Shown here: one piece after another, positions 46,641-58,036 of the stretch
Numbering within the stretch: the first letter of the stretch is position 1
Layout: every line of letters begins with the position of its first letter
NCBI GenBank assembly: GCA_036346225.1
Contig: JARFIW010000003.1
Location: 1,364,001-1,428,000, forward strand
Origin: Platerodrilus igneus
Taxonomy: Eukaryota; Arthropoda; Insecta; Coleoptera; Lycidae
DNA: 64,000 nt
Reading direction: 5' to 3'
The notes under the pieces: model-generated
The model's database searches: none
What the model saw: the letters and a program-made list of their open reading frames with translations, nothing else
What the model was told of the DNA's origin: nothing
Made by a program: the position numbers and the translations under genes

Positions 46641-47450
46641 AATAATTATTATAAGCAACTACAGGTATTGGTTTTGCAATATTCTCAACTAATGTTGATT
46701 GTGCGAAAGCATCTACTGGAAAACTATCAATTCGGCAAATGTCTAAGCGTTGGGGAATCTTGGCAGTCACAGGCAGCTTAACCACCTTCACATAATACTG
46801 AATCTCGGTAAAATAGGAAATATAATTAAAAATAAAATAAGGGAAACTGAGCTGTATCTAGGCTGTGGAAATTTCAGAGAACTGTGTAGGCTGGCTCAGA
46901 ATAGAAGTAAATGGAGGTACGTGTCCAACCAGTTTCAAGACGATAAACCTTGTTCAAAAGGAATTATTGGAAAACTATTAATTCGGCAAATGTTTGAGTG
47001 TTGGGGGATCTTGGTAGCCGCAGACTGCTTAACCCCCTTCACATACCACTGAATATCGAGGAAATAGGGTATATGTTTGTAAAACAATAGAAGGGGAACT
47101 GAACTGCATCTAACAAGAAAGAGCAGCGACTATGTTCGAAAACAACAAACAGAAACAAAGAGAAAATTGTTGAAAGCATATGTGGAAATTTAAAAAAAAT
47201 AGGAGAAATAGAAGGGCAGGGTATGTTCTAAAGCATTTTTGGGGAATTGTGCAGGATATATTACAAGCAGAGATAGGAAAAAAAGAGGTAGCGGTTGGCC
47301 TACATCAGACCAACGCACGCAGATAGTGAAAGATGCAGACTGTGGAAATTTTAGGAAAATGGATAGGTTAGCTCAGAATAGGAAACAATGAGGGTACGCG
47401 TCTAACCAGTTCCAGGACTGAAAACCTAATGATGATGAGATTAAATTTAT
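46640..47450 (+). repeat. Repeated RTE 3'-end segments
   Basis: After the first C-terminus, two more partial copies follow. One is at about 46800-47095 (CGNFRELCRLAQNRSKWRYV, open in a 100-codon frame 46750-47052). The other is at about 47096-47445, ending in the RTE-like tail AATGATGATGAG. A non-coding block with TTCGGCAAATGT and CTTAACCNCCTTCACATA occurs in the first two copies. They are fragments, not genes. Confidence 0.75.
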
Positions 47451-47589
47451 AGAAACCTAAACTTATATTTCTTAAAGGGAGTAACTTAATCCTATTGGTC
47501 GACTTTACTAATACAGAAACTGTTAAAGTGAAATGTGTTTTTAATTATTTCTAAGGGAACGTCACAAAGGTGTTTGTAGCTATGATACA

Positions 47590-48340
47590 ATTCTCATTTT
47601 GGACAGTCTAATCATAAAAACAAAAAACTGTTCACCATACAACAGTTACACTATCGAATTATTTAATGATGATTTTCCTCAAAATAAGAAACTTAAAATG
47701 AACACCGCAGAAATGTTTAGTTTTTATAGTAATTTGTCTTTACTGATAAGAGATGTAGTGTCTGAAAATTGTAAAGAGTGAAGTTTATATATAACCCTTA
47801 AAAAATTTTAGATATACGCTTTATAGAATTTGTTCTAAAGATTTGTGTATAATTTTAGAAGACAGTTTAACGCCATTTTCGATTTACTTGGAATTATTTA
47901 TCTTAAAACCTTCTACACTATCTTCAAATCTTGCAAAAGGTTGGACAATTAAAAATAAATCTTCTATGTGGTTTGAAACATTTCATCAAAACTTAAAAAA
48001 AGTGGCATATAGTAGTGAATGTCAGGTTTCATTTTAGAAACCATGTATGTTAAAAACAGTGTACTAATCTCTAATACATTACTAAATGACAACAGTGACC
48101 TTACTATGAAGCATGGTACGTTAAATAAACTTAAGAAAGAATTAGATGACCGATTTATCAAATCTTCTGGCTCTGTATTTTATACAAAATATATTGTTAT
48201 CAATGATATTTACAATGATAAAGATAGTGCAATCATGCATTCAGATAGTACATTTGCTAAAATTGATTACATAATTGAGTACAACCGTAGTTTTTTCTTA
48301 CTTAAACCTATTTTTACTAACATAGATACCTAAAGCATTT
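47590..48340 (+). pseudogene. C-terminal half of the decayed C2H2-type ORF family
   Basis: Plus-strand frames 47599-47781 (MNTAEMFSFYSNLSLLIRDV), 47843-48037 (AKGWTIKNKSSMWFETFHQN, LKKVAYSSECQ) and 48019-48333 (SGSVFYTKYIVINDIYND, FAKIDYIIEYN). The order fits the part that in such proteins follows the segment ending at 35335: a W-x-MRFEaxH-like motif and then a short beta-rich tail. I infer that both halves belong to one ancient copy interrupted by the RTE and gypsy insertions; the middle portion is not seen. Stops and shifts break all frames. Confidence 0.45.
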
Positions 48341-50100
48341 GTAAAATACTCCTGACAAAAGTAGGAATATGATAAATTTTAACCATAACTATCTGAAACA
48401 AAAGTAACATATAGCTTCATTATAGTTACTTTGATTTTTGTATGCTTTGTATTTCATATAATGTTACTTATTCATTAATATTTCATAACTTGTTTACTTA
48501 TTTAGGAAATAATATGAAATTAAGGAAAAGTATGACATTTTCGCCAGTTTATTTAATACTTGAATTACCAAAGTTTCGTTTATATCAATATGTTACTGCC
48601 ACAATTATTGATTAACATTTTGAAAGCAAGTTTAGAAAATGAAAATATAAATGTTAAGTTAATGAAGTTTTATTTAATTATTACATGGTACTAAATGTAA
48701 TTTTATTAATGTTGAATTTAATTATTTTCAGTGAACTTTTCTGCACTTGAAATAAAAAACATTAAAACAAATTACTCAAAAGTTGGAAATACTTGCCGTT
48801 TGACAACCATAAGTTAATTTAGTAAATCACAATGTTATGTTCGTATATGCTTGAAGTTACTGTATAGTGAATGTAGTATATTTACTACGATTATTTAATT
48901 AAACATAAAATGTAGTCCCTGTAAATTTCTAATATAGTTGAAACAAAAAACCTTTGCTAGCTAAAATGTACGGTTGCTAGAATAATATTGAAATTATTCT
49001 CACAAGCACTATAATTGTTTCTGTGAATCATAAGTTCAACCACATTATGTTTGAAGATAATGTAAAATTATTTTATTGTAAATACAGTATACTTGTAGAG
49101 AATTGTGACCTTAACCACCAAATTTAGCTGCCATTAACTTGTTATGACCAAGCAAGCAAACTATTGCTGTCAAGTTGTTAAAGCGATAACCAAACCTTCG
49201 TTACTAGAAAGCAATTATTATTATGAAAAGCATTTGTTAGTTCCCTCAACTATAATTCCAACTACATTATATTTGTAAGTATCTACAGTGGTTGGTATTT
49301 TTAAATTCTAGTAAGGTTAAAACAACTACAGGAATGGTGTACCACAGTTCTTACAAGTATGTAATATGTTACTGCAAATATAATCTGTAATTTTGCTATG
49401 GTTCTTTAAAATTATGACTGCGATAAATGTGTATTTTCCCTCAGTGTAAGTAAAAATTGTGTTATTAGTTTGGTTTAGAATATCTGCAGTCCAGCTTAGA
49501 AACAATTACATTACTCATCCAGCATAACCATTATTAAATATTTATGGAATATTTAAACATTGTTCGCTTTTTTAATGCATCAGGTAAGTGACAATTGACT
49601 GACTACATGATTTGTTTTTCCGACATCTAACGTTACTACCAGAAGCAAAAAGTGCTGTGTTGTAAATATCTGAAAAATAAACTAAACAAATTTTTTAATC
49701 CGGCTTTACCTTTCGTATAATACTACGTGAAGATACTCTTGAAAAATCGATTATTTGTGAGGTCGACAAATATATTACGTCAGCAGTTGTTTCTTTTGTT
49801 AGTCTATACAGCCTTACAAACACACGATCACTTTCTTCAAAGGGTTTTAGTTTACATTGAAACTTCTTTAAAAGTGTGTCTGCATTTCAGCTTCTTCAAG
49901 TGCAACAACTACAGTTAATGGCACTAATTCATTCAGAGCCATTTTAATTTCAAACTAAACTTATATTTGTGTGCAACTATTAGCTAAAAATATGTTATAT
50001 TATTGTAAAATAAATAAATCTAGCAGTATATGAAAGTGGCGGCTTTTTTAAATTAGGCATTATATATTCTGTTTTTGAAAACGAAATTTTTGAACAGTAA
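48341..50100. other. Stretch without recognised gene
   Basis: AT-rich DNA, no supported frame. 48780-49560 contains many short TTATG and CATAAT motifs like 29580-29960, but I could not align the two as one repeat. Confidence 0.5.
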
Positions 50101-50107
50101 ACTGTCA

Positions 50108-50480
50108 TCATCATTAAGTCTTCAGTCCTGGAACTGGTTAGACGCGTACCTCCAGTGTGTCTTATTCTGATCTCTATTCCTATATCTGCTTGTAATATAG
50201 CCCGCACTATTCCCCAAAAATGCCTTAAACATATCCTGTCTTTCTATTTCTCCTATTTTTTTTGTTTTAGACAGATATCTTTATTCCCTACTATTTCTAT
50301 AACCCCTTTGTTATTAACTTTATCTGTCGATGTTGAAGCATAACATTTCAAATGGCTTCTTCCTTGTCCTGTCTGTTTCTCCTACTGTCCCTATTTTATA
50401 GGCGTATTGTTTTGTAAATATATATCCTATTTCACCGATATTCAGTGGATGTAAAGGGGATTAAGCAGCCTGTGACTACC
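50108..50480 (-). repeat. Inverted RTE 3'-end fragment
   Basis: The reverse complement matches 47030-47445: blocks CTTAATCCCCTTTACATCCA, CACTGAATATCGGTGAAAT, AAAATAGGAGAAATAGAA, TACGCGTCTAACCAGTTCCA and a terminal AATGATGATGA. It is a 5'-truncated RTE tail in opposite orientation to the main copy. Confidence 0.75.
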
Positions 50481-53300
50481 AAGTAAATTTCCAACCGATA
50501 TTAATTCATACACCAATATCCATATGCGAGTTGATTATTAAACTCTCAGAATATAAAAATTCTTCAAGCGTTCAAAAAATGAGTAATTGCATATGCGAAC
50601 TAGTTCAAGAGTTGCAACCCAGGCTATTAACAATTTAATAAAGACAAGACACTCTTACTATAAGACAATTAAAATGCGCACTTTTAGAATCTGAAATTAT
50701 CTCTTTTTTCACTACTAGCTTGCTAGGACCATTGATCAAATCGTAAAACTTATTTTCATTGTTTTTTTAAAATAGTCAAATAGCCATTCTTCATTTTAAT
50801 AAACTAGCAGTTTCGGATATGTATCGGTAAAGTTAGCAATTCCAAAAATAATGATTCATTATTATTATTCGAGTTTACGTTTTTCTATTAATGTCTAAGG
50901 ATAATCTTTTTAAATACAGGTGTACAATATATCGACACGCTGTAATTCCGATTCTTTGAATATTTTTTAAACGTTATGTGTGCACATAGATTTTTAAGAA
51001 TGCCAAGCTAACCTTTTTTAAAAGATAAACAACAAGCATTTAATATTTTGTAGAATTTTCCACAAACTGTTAACATGCTTTTTCAAAAATCTTTGTATAT
51101 TATCTAGGCAAGTACAAAAGGAAGTACTAGCAAGGCATTCAGGATTGATTGAAAATAAGGTTTTCAAAAACCCTTAGATAGGTAAATGCTGTATGTAATA
51201 AAAAAATAAAAGATAAATATTTTCGCTAACATCTTCAGTGTACGTACAGGTCGACATCTATTTGGAAACATTTTTCCACATCCTCACGGTTTGGAATTGA
51301 CAAAAAACTTTCATAGAGGCTTCTTTAATGGATTGTGATGGAAATATTTATTTTAAATTTTTGCTAGAGACAATATAAAAGCATTAACACATAAACAATC
51401 ATTAATAAATAACAGAAAATTTTATATTAATACTTTCAGCAAGGTGTTGACAATAGCATGCACTTTTGATAAAAAATTTTGATGCACTTAAAAGCACAAA
51501 TTAGATACTAAAAGGTACGAAAAGGCGTTTGTTGTGCTCTCAGGTTTATGCATATTTTATCTGAAAATTCAGCACGTAATTATAAGTATAATTCTTACCT
51601 GTATTAGGTATTTTAGGTTTAGCCATTAAATTCTTTAAAAGTGTTTCAAGTTACACGATTTTGGGAAATATCTTCTATTTCATTATTAGTAGCATCTCAG
51701 TTGTTTCTTTAACCTTTTTGTTCGCAGTGTTTTTACCTAAAAAAATATATAAAATAAAAATACTTAAAATTTTAAACCTGTTGGTTATGATATTAGCAAA
51801 AGAATCGAGTTTAAAGTTTCAAAAATTAATGCAATTGCTTTAAAAAATTACGTGTTATTGTAGTACCTAAATTTAAATTGCTCATGTATATATTGTAATA
51901 AAATAATATGCAACCTACGTAATGAGAAGTACATGTAATCCACCAGGTGATGATCCAATAACAAAGAATAAACCTATTAAATAAAATTATTGTTACCAAC
52001 ATCTTCAAATACACTACATTTGAAAATTCTACCAAATAGTCATCAACAAAAAGACAATCTTTAGAAGATCTCTACTAGAAAAATAATTATACGAAAAACT
52101 AGCTTCTATACTAATGGGTCAGCAAGTGTATACCCACATCAAACTATTAACTATTTTAATTCGATAGACAAAAACAAACTGAATTAAGACTTGCAAATCA
52201 GTATTTTATCTGGCTTTCTGATGACTTTCTAGTCCATAACATGTACTTTATTCAGAATATTTGTATCAGTTCAATTATTTAGGATAATTAAAATCGGTTC
52301 AACCTTTACCAAGTTGTAACGACAAAATCTAAAAATTTGTTGACGACTTGATTTAGTCTCGAATGCTGAGATTTGAAGTACGAATAGTGGGGTATTGTAT
52401 ATGGGCACTTTTACAGCCTTCTGTATAGGGAACGAGGTTTTATTGTAATTTTCATGAATTTCTCGTCCATACATCGCAAGTACTTCAAGAATCTTTTCTA
52501 CCTGATGTGCTATGTAATTCTAGGAAACAGAGCAATCATTGGTGAAGTTCTAAAGTTCTAAAATCGTTTAAATAAAAAACTATGAATATTTATCAAAACA
52601 TAAGTTCCAACACTCCTGCCAAAATTTGTTAAATTTATACATTGAACATATATCCAAATGTGCGACGCTTCATTTTAAAGGTTTTTAGTGATTTAACAAT
52701 GTGATCGAAGTAATTTTCCTAAGAGTTTTATTTTCAAAATAGAGAATGGGTTGTCTTCAATTGTTTCTAATACTGTCTGTTAATCATAATAACCCTATCG
52801 TTCTTTGCTGCTTTGAGAACTTCCCCATTACTAAATCAAAAGTTCAATTTTCCTACATTTTGCATAATTCAAAATTCGTATGTTTGTAGGTAAAATTTGC
52901 AAGGAGTTTCTAGAAGTAATTTCTAAATAAACATTGTAAATACTTCCAACTAGAATTCTAAAAAAGATTTTTTTAGATGATGACAGTTGTGTCGCTTTGA
53001 AATAACAAATCGTATTGTTTAGCAATTTGCATACCTTTCCCTATTGGGAGTTGCTGACAACATATATTTTGGCATCAATACAGGCAAAGTCATTGATTCT
53101 GAAATAGACACCTTCCAGACCGATTTTCTACAATTTAATCCATTCACGGTGTTCAAATGTAAGACAAACTTTAACATAAAGGAAAAACTCTGATGGAAAA
53201 GTAGTCTTGTTTTCCTCCCTTGGCTGCTATTGCATTTAAACATTCATGTATTGAACAGTAAAAACCGTCTTTTCGTTTTCTTATTTTCTACACAAATTAA
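50481..53300. other. Stretch with only weak protein relics
   Basis: No convincing gene. On the minus strand, 52831-53243 carries a pair of frames (TVNGLNCRKSVWKVSISES, LPVLMPKYMLSATP, then LLNNTICYFKATQLSSS and ILVGSIYNVYLEITSRN). They resemble in general layout the beta-rich tail seen at 48200, perhaps another copy of that family in reverse. The frame 52271-52474 (minus) is unassigned. Confidence 0.35.
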
Positions 53301-53531
53301 TCAAGGAATTCATAATACGTAATCTTCAAACAGTAAGAAGTGTTTGTTGTCATTTTTTTACAGTTAATCTTTTTATGAACCTTTAGACTTAGTAATTTGT
53401 ATTAGATTTTGTACTATACTGATTTCGGTAACCTTTCCACTTTTGATGTTGGTTTATAAAAAGATTAACAGTAAAAAAATTACAACAAACAGCTCTTACT
53501 GTTTGAAGATTACGTATTATGTATTCCTTGA
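53301..53531. repeat. Foldback element, 81-bp arms
   Basis: Arms 53301-53381 and 53451-53531 are inverted copies with about 6 mismatches (roughly 93 percent), separated by a 69-bp loop. The outer ends read TCAAGGAAT. A transcript would form a long hairpin. I see no clear target duplication. It is likely a MITE or foldback element. Confidence 0.85.
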
Positions 53532-54360
53532 AACTGTTAAACTTGAATTTGTAACAGAAATTAATCATGCTTCAGTGACCTAAATAATATGATTTCGAAT
53601 GGGTTGCTGAACTACTACAATGTTCAGTTTATTGAAAATTGAACACTTTTCCCATTAATTACTGCCACGAAGATAACTTAATTTTTATTTCTTTACAACC
53701 ATAGATATTAACGGTCAGTCAATTTCGACATAATCTGAGGTAGTAGCATAAAAAGAAGTTTTCATATGAATGGGTATGGCACAGGCGGGAAAAGCAGGTG
53801 ACATTTTAATTATTATACTTTGTATAATTATAAAGATGTTTCAGGCGTTTTACTGCTGACTTTTTGATCGTAACTTCTTCTGTTTACCCTAAATAATAAT
53901 CCTTTCAACTCTATTATACTAGGACGTATACTAAAATGGCCGCTACATTGATGATGGTTTAGAAGTTGTTAAAGTTTTAAACATACATGAAAAGACACCT
54001 CGATAAATTAATATCCACATAATTATGGAAGTAATGTTTTTAAAATCAATATAGTTTAAATAATTATACAATTACCGATCGGTATTTAATTTTTTCGACA
54101 AGCTCGTGTAAACGACACGATCGGTCGCTAATTTTTGAACAGAGAGTGACTTATAGAATCTATTTTATTACTAACAAAAGTGAGGTATTTAAAGACAATA
54201 CCCTTATGAATATTTAACCAAGTTAACGCAAAAGTAAAACAACGTACAGACGAGCAATTTATGTGCTTATTATACATAACCTATCATTGACCTAAACCTT
54301 ATGTAGTCTCCTTCTCAGACAGCCCGATTTTGATAGGTGCACCGTAAAAAAGAAATTTAT
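53532..54360. other. Gene-free stretch
   Basis: AT-rich spacer before the second zinc-finger array; nothing recognised. Confidence 0.5.
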
Positions 54361-54582
54361 AAATATATACTAAACGTCCTTGGGCATGTAATTTATGTAA
54401 TTATATCCATGTTGAAAATGTGTCGATTAATCCTCGCGTACTAACGAACGACCGTTTATATGTTTCTTATGTAGCTATGAAACATCACGAAAGGAGTTTT
54501 ACAAAAATATTTTCAATCACATACTTATGAATGTTAGTTTGCATGCCTTTAATGTGCTTATTCTACACCTTGTAATAGTACG
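54361..54582 (+). pseudogene. Decayed zinc fingers upstream of the finger ORF
   Basis: Fragments of the 84-bp finger unit, such as GGGCATGTAATTTATGTAATT and ACTAACGAACGACCGTTTAT, with frame breaks. They extend the array on the 5' side. Confidence 0.65.
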
Positions 54583-55890
54583 TTGAAATTCCACATATCT
54601 TCCCATACTAACGAATCTCTATTTAAGTGCAATTTGAGTGGTGAAACCACATCAAAAATGTATACTCTACAAAGACATAAGCGTTCCCATACCAATAAAC
54701 TTACATTTGCGTGCAATTTGTGTGATTACATTGCATCAAAAAACTGTAATCTACAAAAACATATGCAGTCCCATACTAACGAACGTCCATTTGCATGCAA
54801 TTTGTGTGAATATAGCGCATCTTATAAAAGTAACTTGAAAATTCATATGCGATCCCACTCTAAGGAACATCCATTTGTATGCCCTTTGTGTACTTATTCT
54901 GTATCTTTCAAAAGTAGCTTAAAAGTTCATATGAAGTCTCATACCAATGAACGTCCATTCGCTTGCAATTTATGTACTTACTCTGCATCTTTTAAAAATA
55001 GGTTAAAAATTCATATGCGATGCCATACTAACGAACGTCCATTTGCATGCAATTTATGTAATTATTCTGCATCTAGTAAAAGTAACTTAAAAATGCATAT
55101 GCTGTCCCATACTAACGAACGTCCATTTGCATGTAACTTATGTAATTATACTGCATCTTGTAAAGGTAGTTTGAGAATTCATATACAATCCCATACTAAG
55201 AATCATCCATTTGCATGCGCATTGTGTACTTATTCTGCGTTTATTAAAAGTAGCTTGAAAATTCATATGCAATCCCATACTAAGGAACATCCATTCGCAT
55301 GCAATTTATGTACCTACTCTGCATCTTTTAAAAGTAGCTTGGAAGTTCATATGCGGTGCCATACTAACGAACGTCCATTTGTGTGTAATTTATGTAATTA
55401 TTCTGCATCTCGTAAAAGTAACCTAAAAAGGCATATGCAGTCCCATACCAACGGACTTCCCTTTGCATGCAATTTATGTACTTATTCTGCATCTTTTAGA
55501 AGTTACTTGAAAATTCATATGCGAATCCATACCAAAGAACGCCCGTTCGCTTGCAAGTTATGTACCTACTCTGCATCTTATAAAAGTAGCTTGGACCTTC
55601 ATATGCGGTGTCACACTAACGAACGTCCATATGCATGCAATTTATGTAATTATGCTGCATTTTGTAAAACTAACTTAACAACTCACGTGCGTTCCCATAG
55701 TAACGAACGCCCATATGCATGCAATTTATGTAATTATGCTGCATCTTGTAAAACTAACTTAACAACTCACGTGCGTTCCCATAGTAACGAACGTCCATAT
55801 GCATGCAATTTATGTAATTATTCTGCATCTTGTCAAAGTAAGTTAAAAATTCATACGCGGACCCATACTAATGATCGTCCATTTGTGTAA
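54583..55890 (+). CDS. C2H2 zinc-finger protein, 14 intact fingers
   Basis: 435 codons from ATG at 54583. The first finger has lost a Cys (CNLSGE); 14 regular C-x2-C-x12-H-x3-H fingers follow with 28-residue spacing, and the frame stops in the linker after the last (TNDRPFV). Linkers are TNERPFA, TKEHPFA or SNERPYA. Fingers of CTY type and CNY type alternate in a pattern suggesting a three-finger repeat: those ending MRCH (the fourth, eighth and eleventh intact fingers) are each followed by a CNY finger. Fingers 12 and 13 are nearly identical at DNA level. It would be a nuclear nucleic-acid-binding protein. No ZAD or other partner domain is seen in the frame, and decayed fingers on both sides suggest it is the intact core of a longer gene or a pseudogene. 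It resembles the array at 1-2220 on the same strand. Confidence 0.75.
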   Translation: MKFHISSHTNESLFKCNLSGETTSKMYTLQRHKRSHTNKLTFACNLCDYIASKNCNLQKHMQSHTNERPFACNLCEYSASYKSNLKIHMRSHSKEHPFVCPLCTYSVSFKSSLKVHMKSHTNERPFACNLCTYSASFKNRLKIHMRCHTNERPFACNLCNYSASSKSNLKMHMLSHTNERPFACNLCNYTASCKGSLRIHIQSHTKNHPFACALCTYSAFIKSSLKIHMQSHTKEHPFACNLCTYSASFKSSLEVHMRCHTNERPFVCNLCNYSASRKSNLKRHMQSHTNGLPFACNLCTYSASFRSYLKIHMRIHTKERPFACKLCTYSASYKSSLDLHMRCHTNERPYACNLCNYAAFCKTNLTTHVRSHSNERPYACNLCNYAASCKTNLTTHVRSHSNERPYACNLCNYSASCQSKLKIHTRTHTNDRPFV

Positions 55891-56800
55891 ACATATCGCG
55901 CAACAAAAATCATTTATAAAGACATATGTAGTCGCTTACTAAAGGACTTACATTCGTATGCAATTTGTATAGTAAGACCCCATTACGAAAAGATTATTCA
56001 TAAGCACATATGCGGTAGTAAATGAACGTACCTCCATTCGAATGCAATTTATGTAATCATGTTATATCCTATAAAAGTGCCTTGCAAGTTCATATATCCT
56101 CATATACAAACGAACGTCCATTTGCATGCTTTTTATGTACTTATTATGCATCTTGTGAAAGTGCGAATCCATATGTAATTCCAAACTAATAAATCTATAT
56201 TTGTATGAAATTGTGTGCCGGTGAACAAGGACACATTCGGGCCCATACAAACGAACCTCGATTTGGATGCAATTACTGTGATTGCATCACATAGCATAAA
56301 TATAATTTGCAAGTGTGTATGTATTCACGCACTAACCAACATTTATTTAAATGCAAGTAATGTAACCATTTTGTAAATTAAAAAAGTGGCTTGAAGTTCA
56401 TATTTCCTCATATACCAACAATTTGCAGCGTTTTATGTCCTTATTTTGCACCTCAAAAAAGTAAGTTGAAAACCTGTATACGATCCCAGACTAGTGAAAG
56501 TCCAATCGTGTGCAAGTTGTGTAATTATATCTCAACACAAAATACTTCCAAAAACTTTTTCGTGAAATTTGTGTAATTATTCTGTTAAAATGCCAAAGTG
56601 CCTTAATCGTTCATACCTAGTCACGAAAATTATTTAGAAAACATTGTACTTTGTGTAATTATTCCGTATCACAAGTACTTACATACTAACGAACATTCAT
56701 TGGTACGTAATTTGTGTGATTATATTGAAGTACAAAAAATTTATTTACAAAGATTTTATACGATCACATACTGACGAACAGCGATTTGTTTGCATTATGT
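55891..56800 (+). pseudogene. Decayed zinc fingers downstream of the finger ORF
   Basis: Roughly ten degenerate finger units with stops and indels. Recognisable blocks are AACGAACGTCCATTTGCATGC near 56110, AGTGAAAGTCCAATCGTGTGC near 56495 and ACTAACGAACATTCATTGGT near 56690. No multi-finger frame remains. Confidence 0.65.
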
Positions 56801-57173
56801 GATGATTTGGCATCAGAAGCAAATAATATAAGTGCAATTTCATATACAAAATCGAGATCGCGAAAGAAGATAGTCGTGATCAATCGTATTCGTATGAACC
56901 ATAGAATAATATTACATTTCGCCAAGAAATGACTTTATAATTTACATTGCTTTTCATGTACCAAAAATACATGACTTCAGCCAATATTCTGCGGGAACAT
57001 AGATACAGCGGGAAATTTATAAATGGATTCGAAACTGCTTTAAATATTTAAATTGATTTTTGTATGCAAAACTGCATCATTTAGACTCTAACGTAATAAA
57101 GGACCCTATTTAAGTGAACTTACAACGTAGAACAAAAACAGTACAATAAACTAAAGGGAGGTTGAAGAATATG

Positions 57174-57224
57174 CCATAGAATAACAATACACAACGCTAG
57201 CGCGTCTGTGTTATTATTCTATGG
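57174..57224. repeat. Short hairpin with CCATAGAATAA termini
   Basis: CCATAGAATAACAATACACA (57174-57193) and its near inverse TGTGTTATTATTCTATGG (57207-57224). Further copies of the end motif occur at 56899-56910 (direct) and 57311-57322 (inverted). Probably remains of a small MITE family. Confidence 0.6.
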
Positions 57225-57326
57225 ATTTACCAACAAAATAATGACGGATTTTAGACATCCCCAATGAAATTTGGTCTTTCTAAAAACACCGAGTATCATT
57301 TCTTGTTATTATTATTCTATGGTATT

Positions 57327-57488
57327 GACTAAATCATGAAAGAATGAAAGCACGTCATAGGTTGCTGAATTAAAAAACGGCATACTTTCAAATCTTATGC
57401 ATTAAGTATATTCCGATAGATCCTTTAAAAGTATGTCGTTTTTAATTCAGAAACCTATGACGTGAATTCATTATTTCATGATTTAGAC
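57327..57488. repeat. Palindromic MITE A
   Basis: Arms of about 67 bp (57327-57393 and 57422-57488) starting GACTAAATCATGAAAGAATG on the left and GTCTAAATCATGAAATAATG when the right arm is read inwards, with a loop of about 28 bp. The outer part of the arm resembles the termini of MITE B. Confidence 0.75.
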
Positions 57489-57496
57489 TATATATA

Positions 57497-58036
57497 TAGT
57501 CGAAATCAGGAAAGAATGAATGCACGTTATTAATTTCTTATTCAATCCAAGATATACTTCCGCATATATAATGGCGTATTTAACATGTAAGAGAAAGAAA
57601 GAGTACAAGTAGCACGTGTTTCGAGCAAAGTAGTTTAGTAACGACTTACGCTGTGGAGTTAATGATACGTAAAGAATGTGAACAGTAAACTGTGGCATGT
57701 CCTAACTATATTACACTTATATTAATGAAGTCTTTAAGTTGATTTGTGCGGTTTTTTACACACGTCATTTTAAATACAACATAACCTGACATAACCATAA
57801 CTTATAATTGCGCCTTTATATTTGGGTTTGCTTTTATATTTTGTTGTTTTCATTATATTATTTTCAATTTGTTAAAAACAGTTCTTATCAGAACTATATT
57901 TTGTTAAACAGAACCGGAAACTAGTTAATCCTCCAATGGGAATATTTCTTGAAATCTTTATTAAACAGTCAAATGATTAATCTTGATGCATACGAATACG
58001 GTTGATGACGTGCATTCATCTTTCCTGATTTCGACT
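57497..58036. repeat. MITE B with about 31-bp terminal inverted repeats
   Basis: The left end reads TAGTCGAAATCAGGAAAGAA and the right end, inverted, TAGTCGAAATCAGGAAAGAT; both continue as TGAATGCACGT. TA-rich sequence borders both sides, fitting a TA target. The interior of about 480 bp is non-coding. Confidence 0.75.

Noticed and set aside
29558..49600. Suspected shared repeat between 29580-29960 and 48780-49560
   Set aside because: Both are rich in TTATG/CATAAT words, but no continuous alignment could be made by eye.
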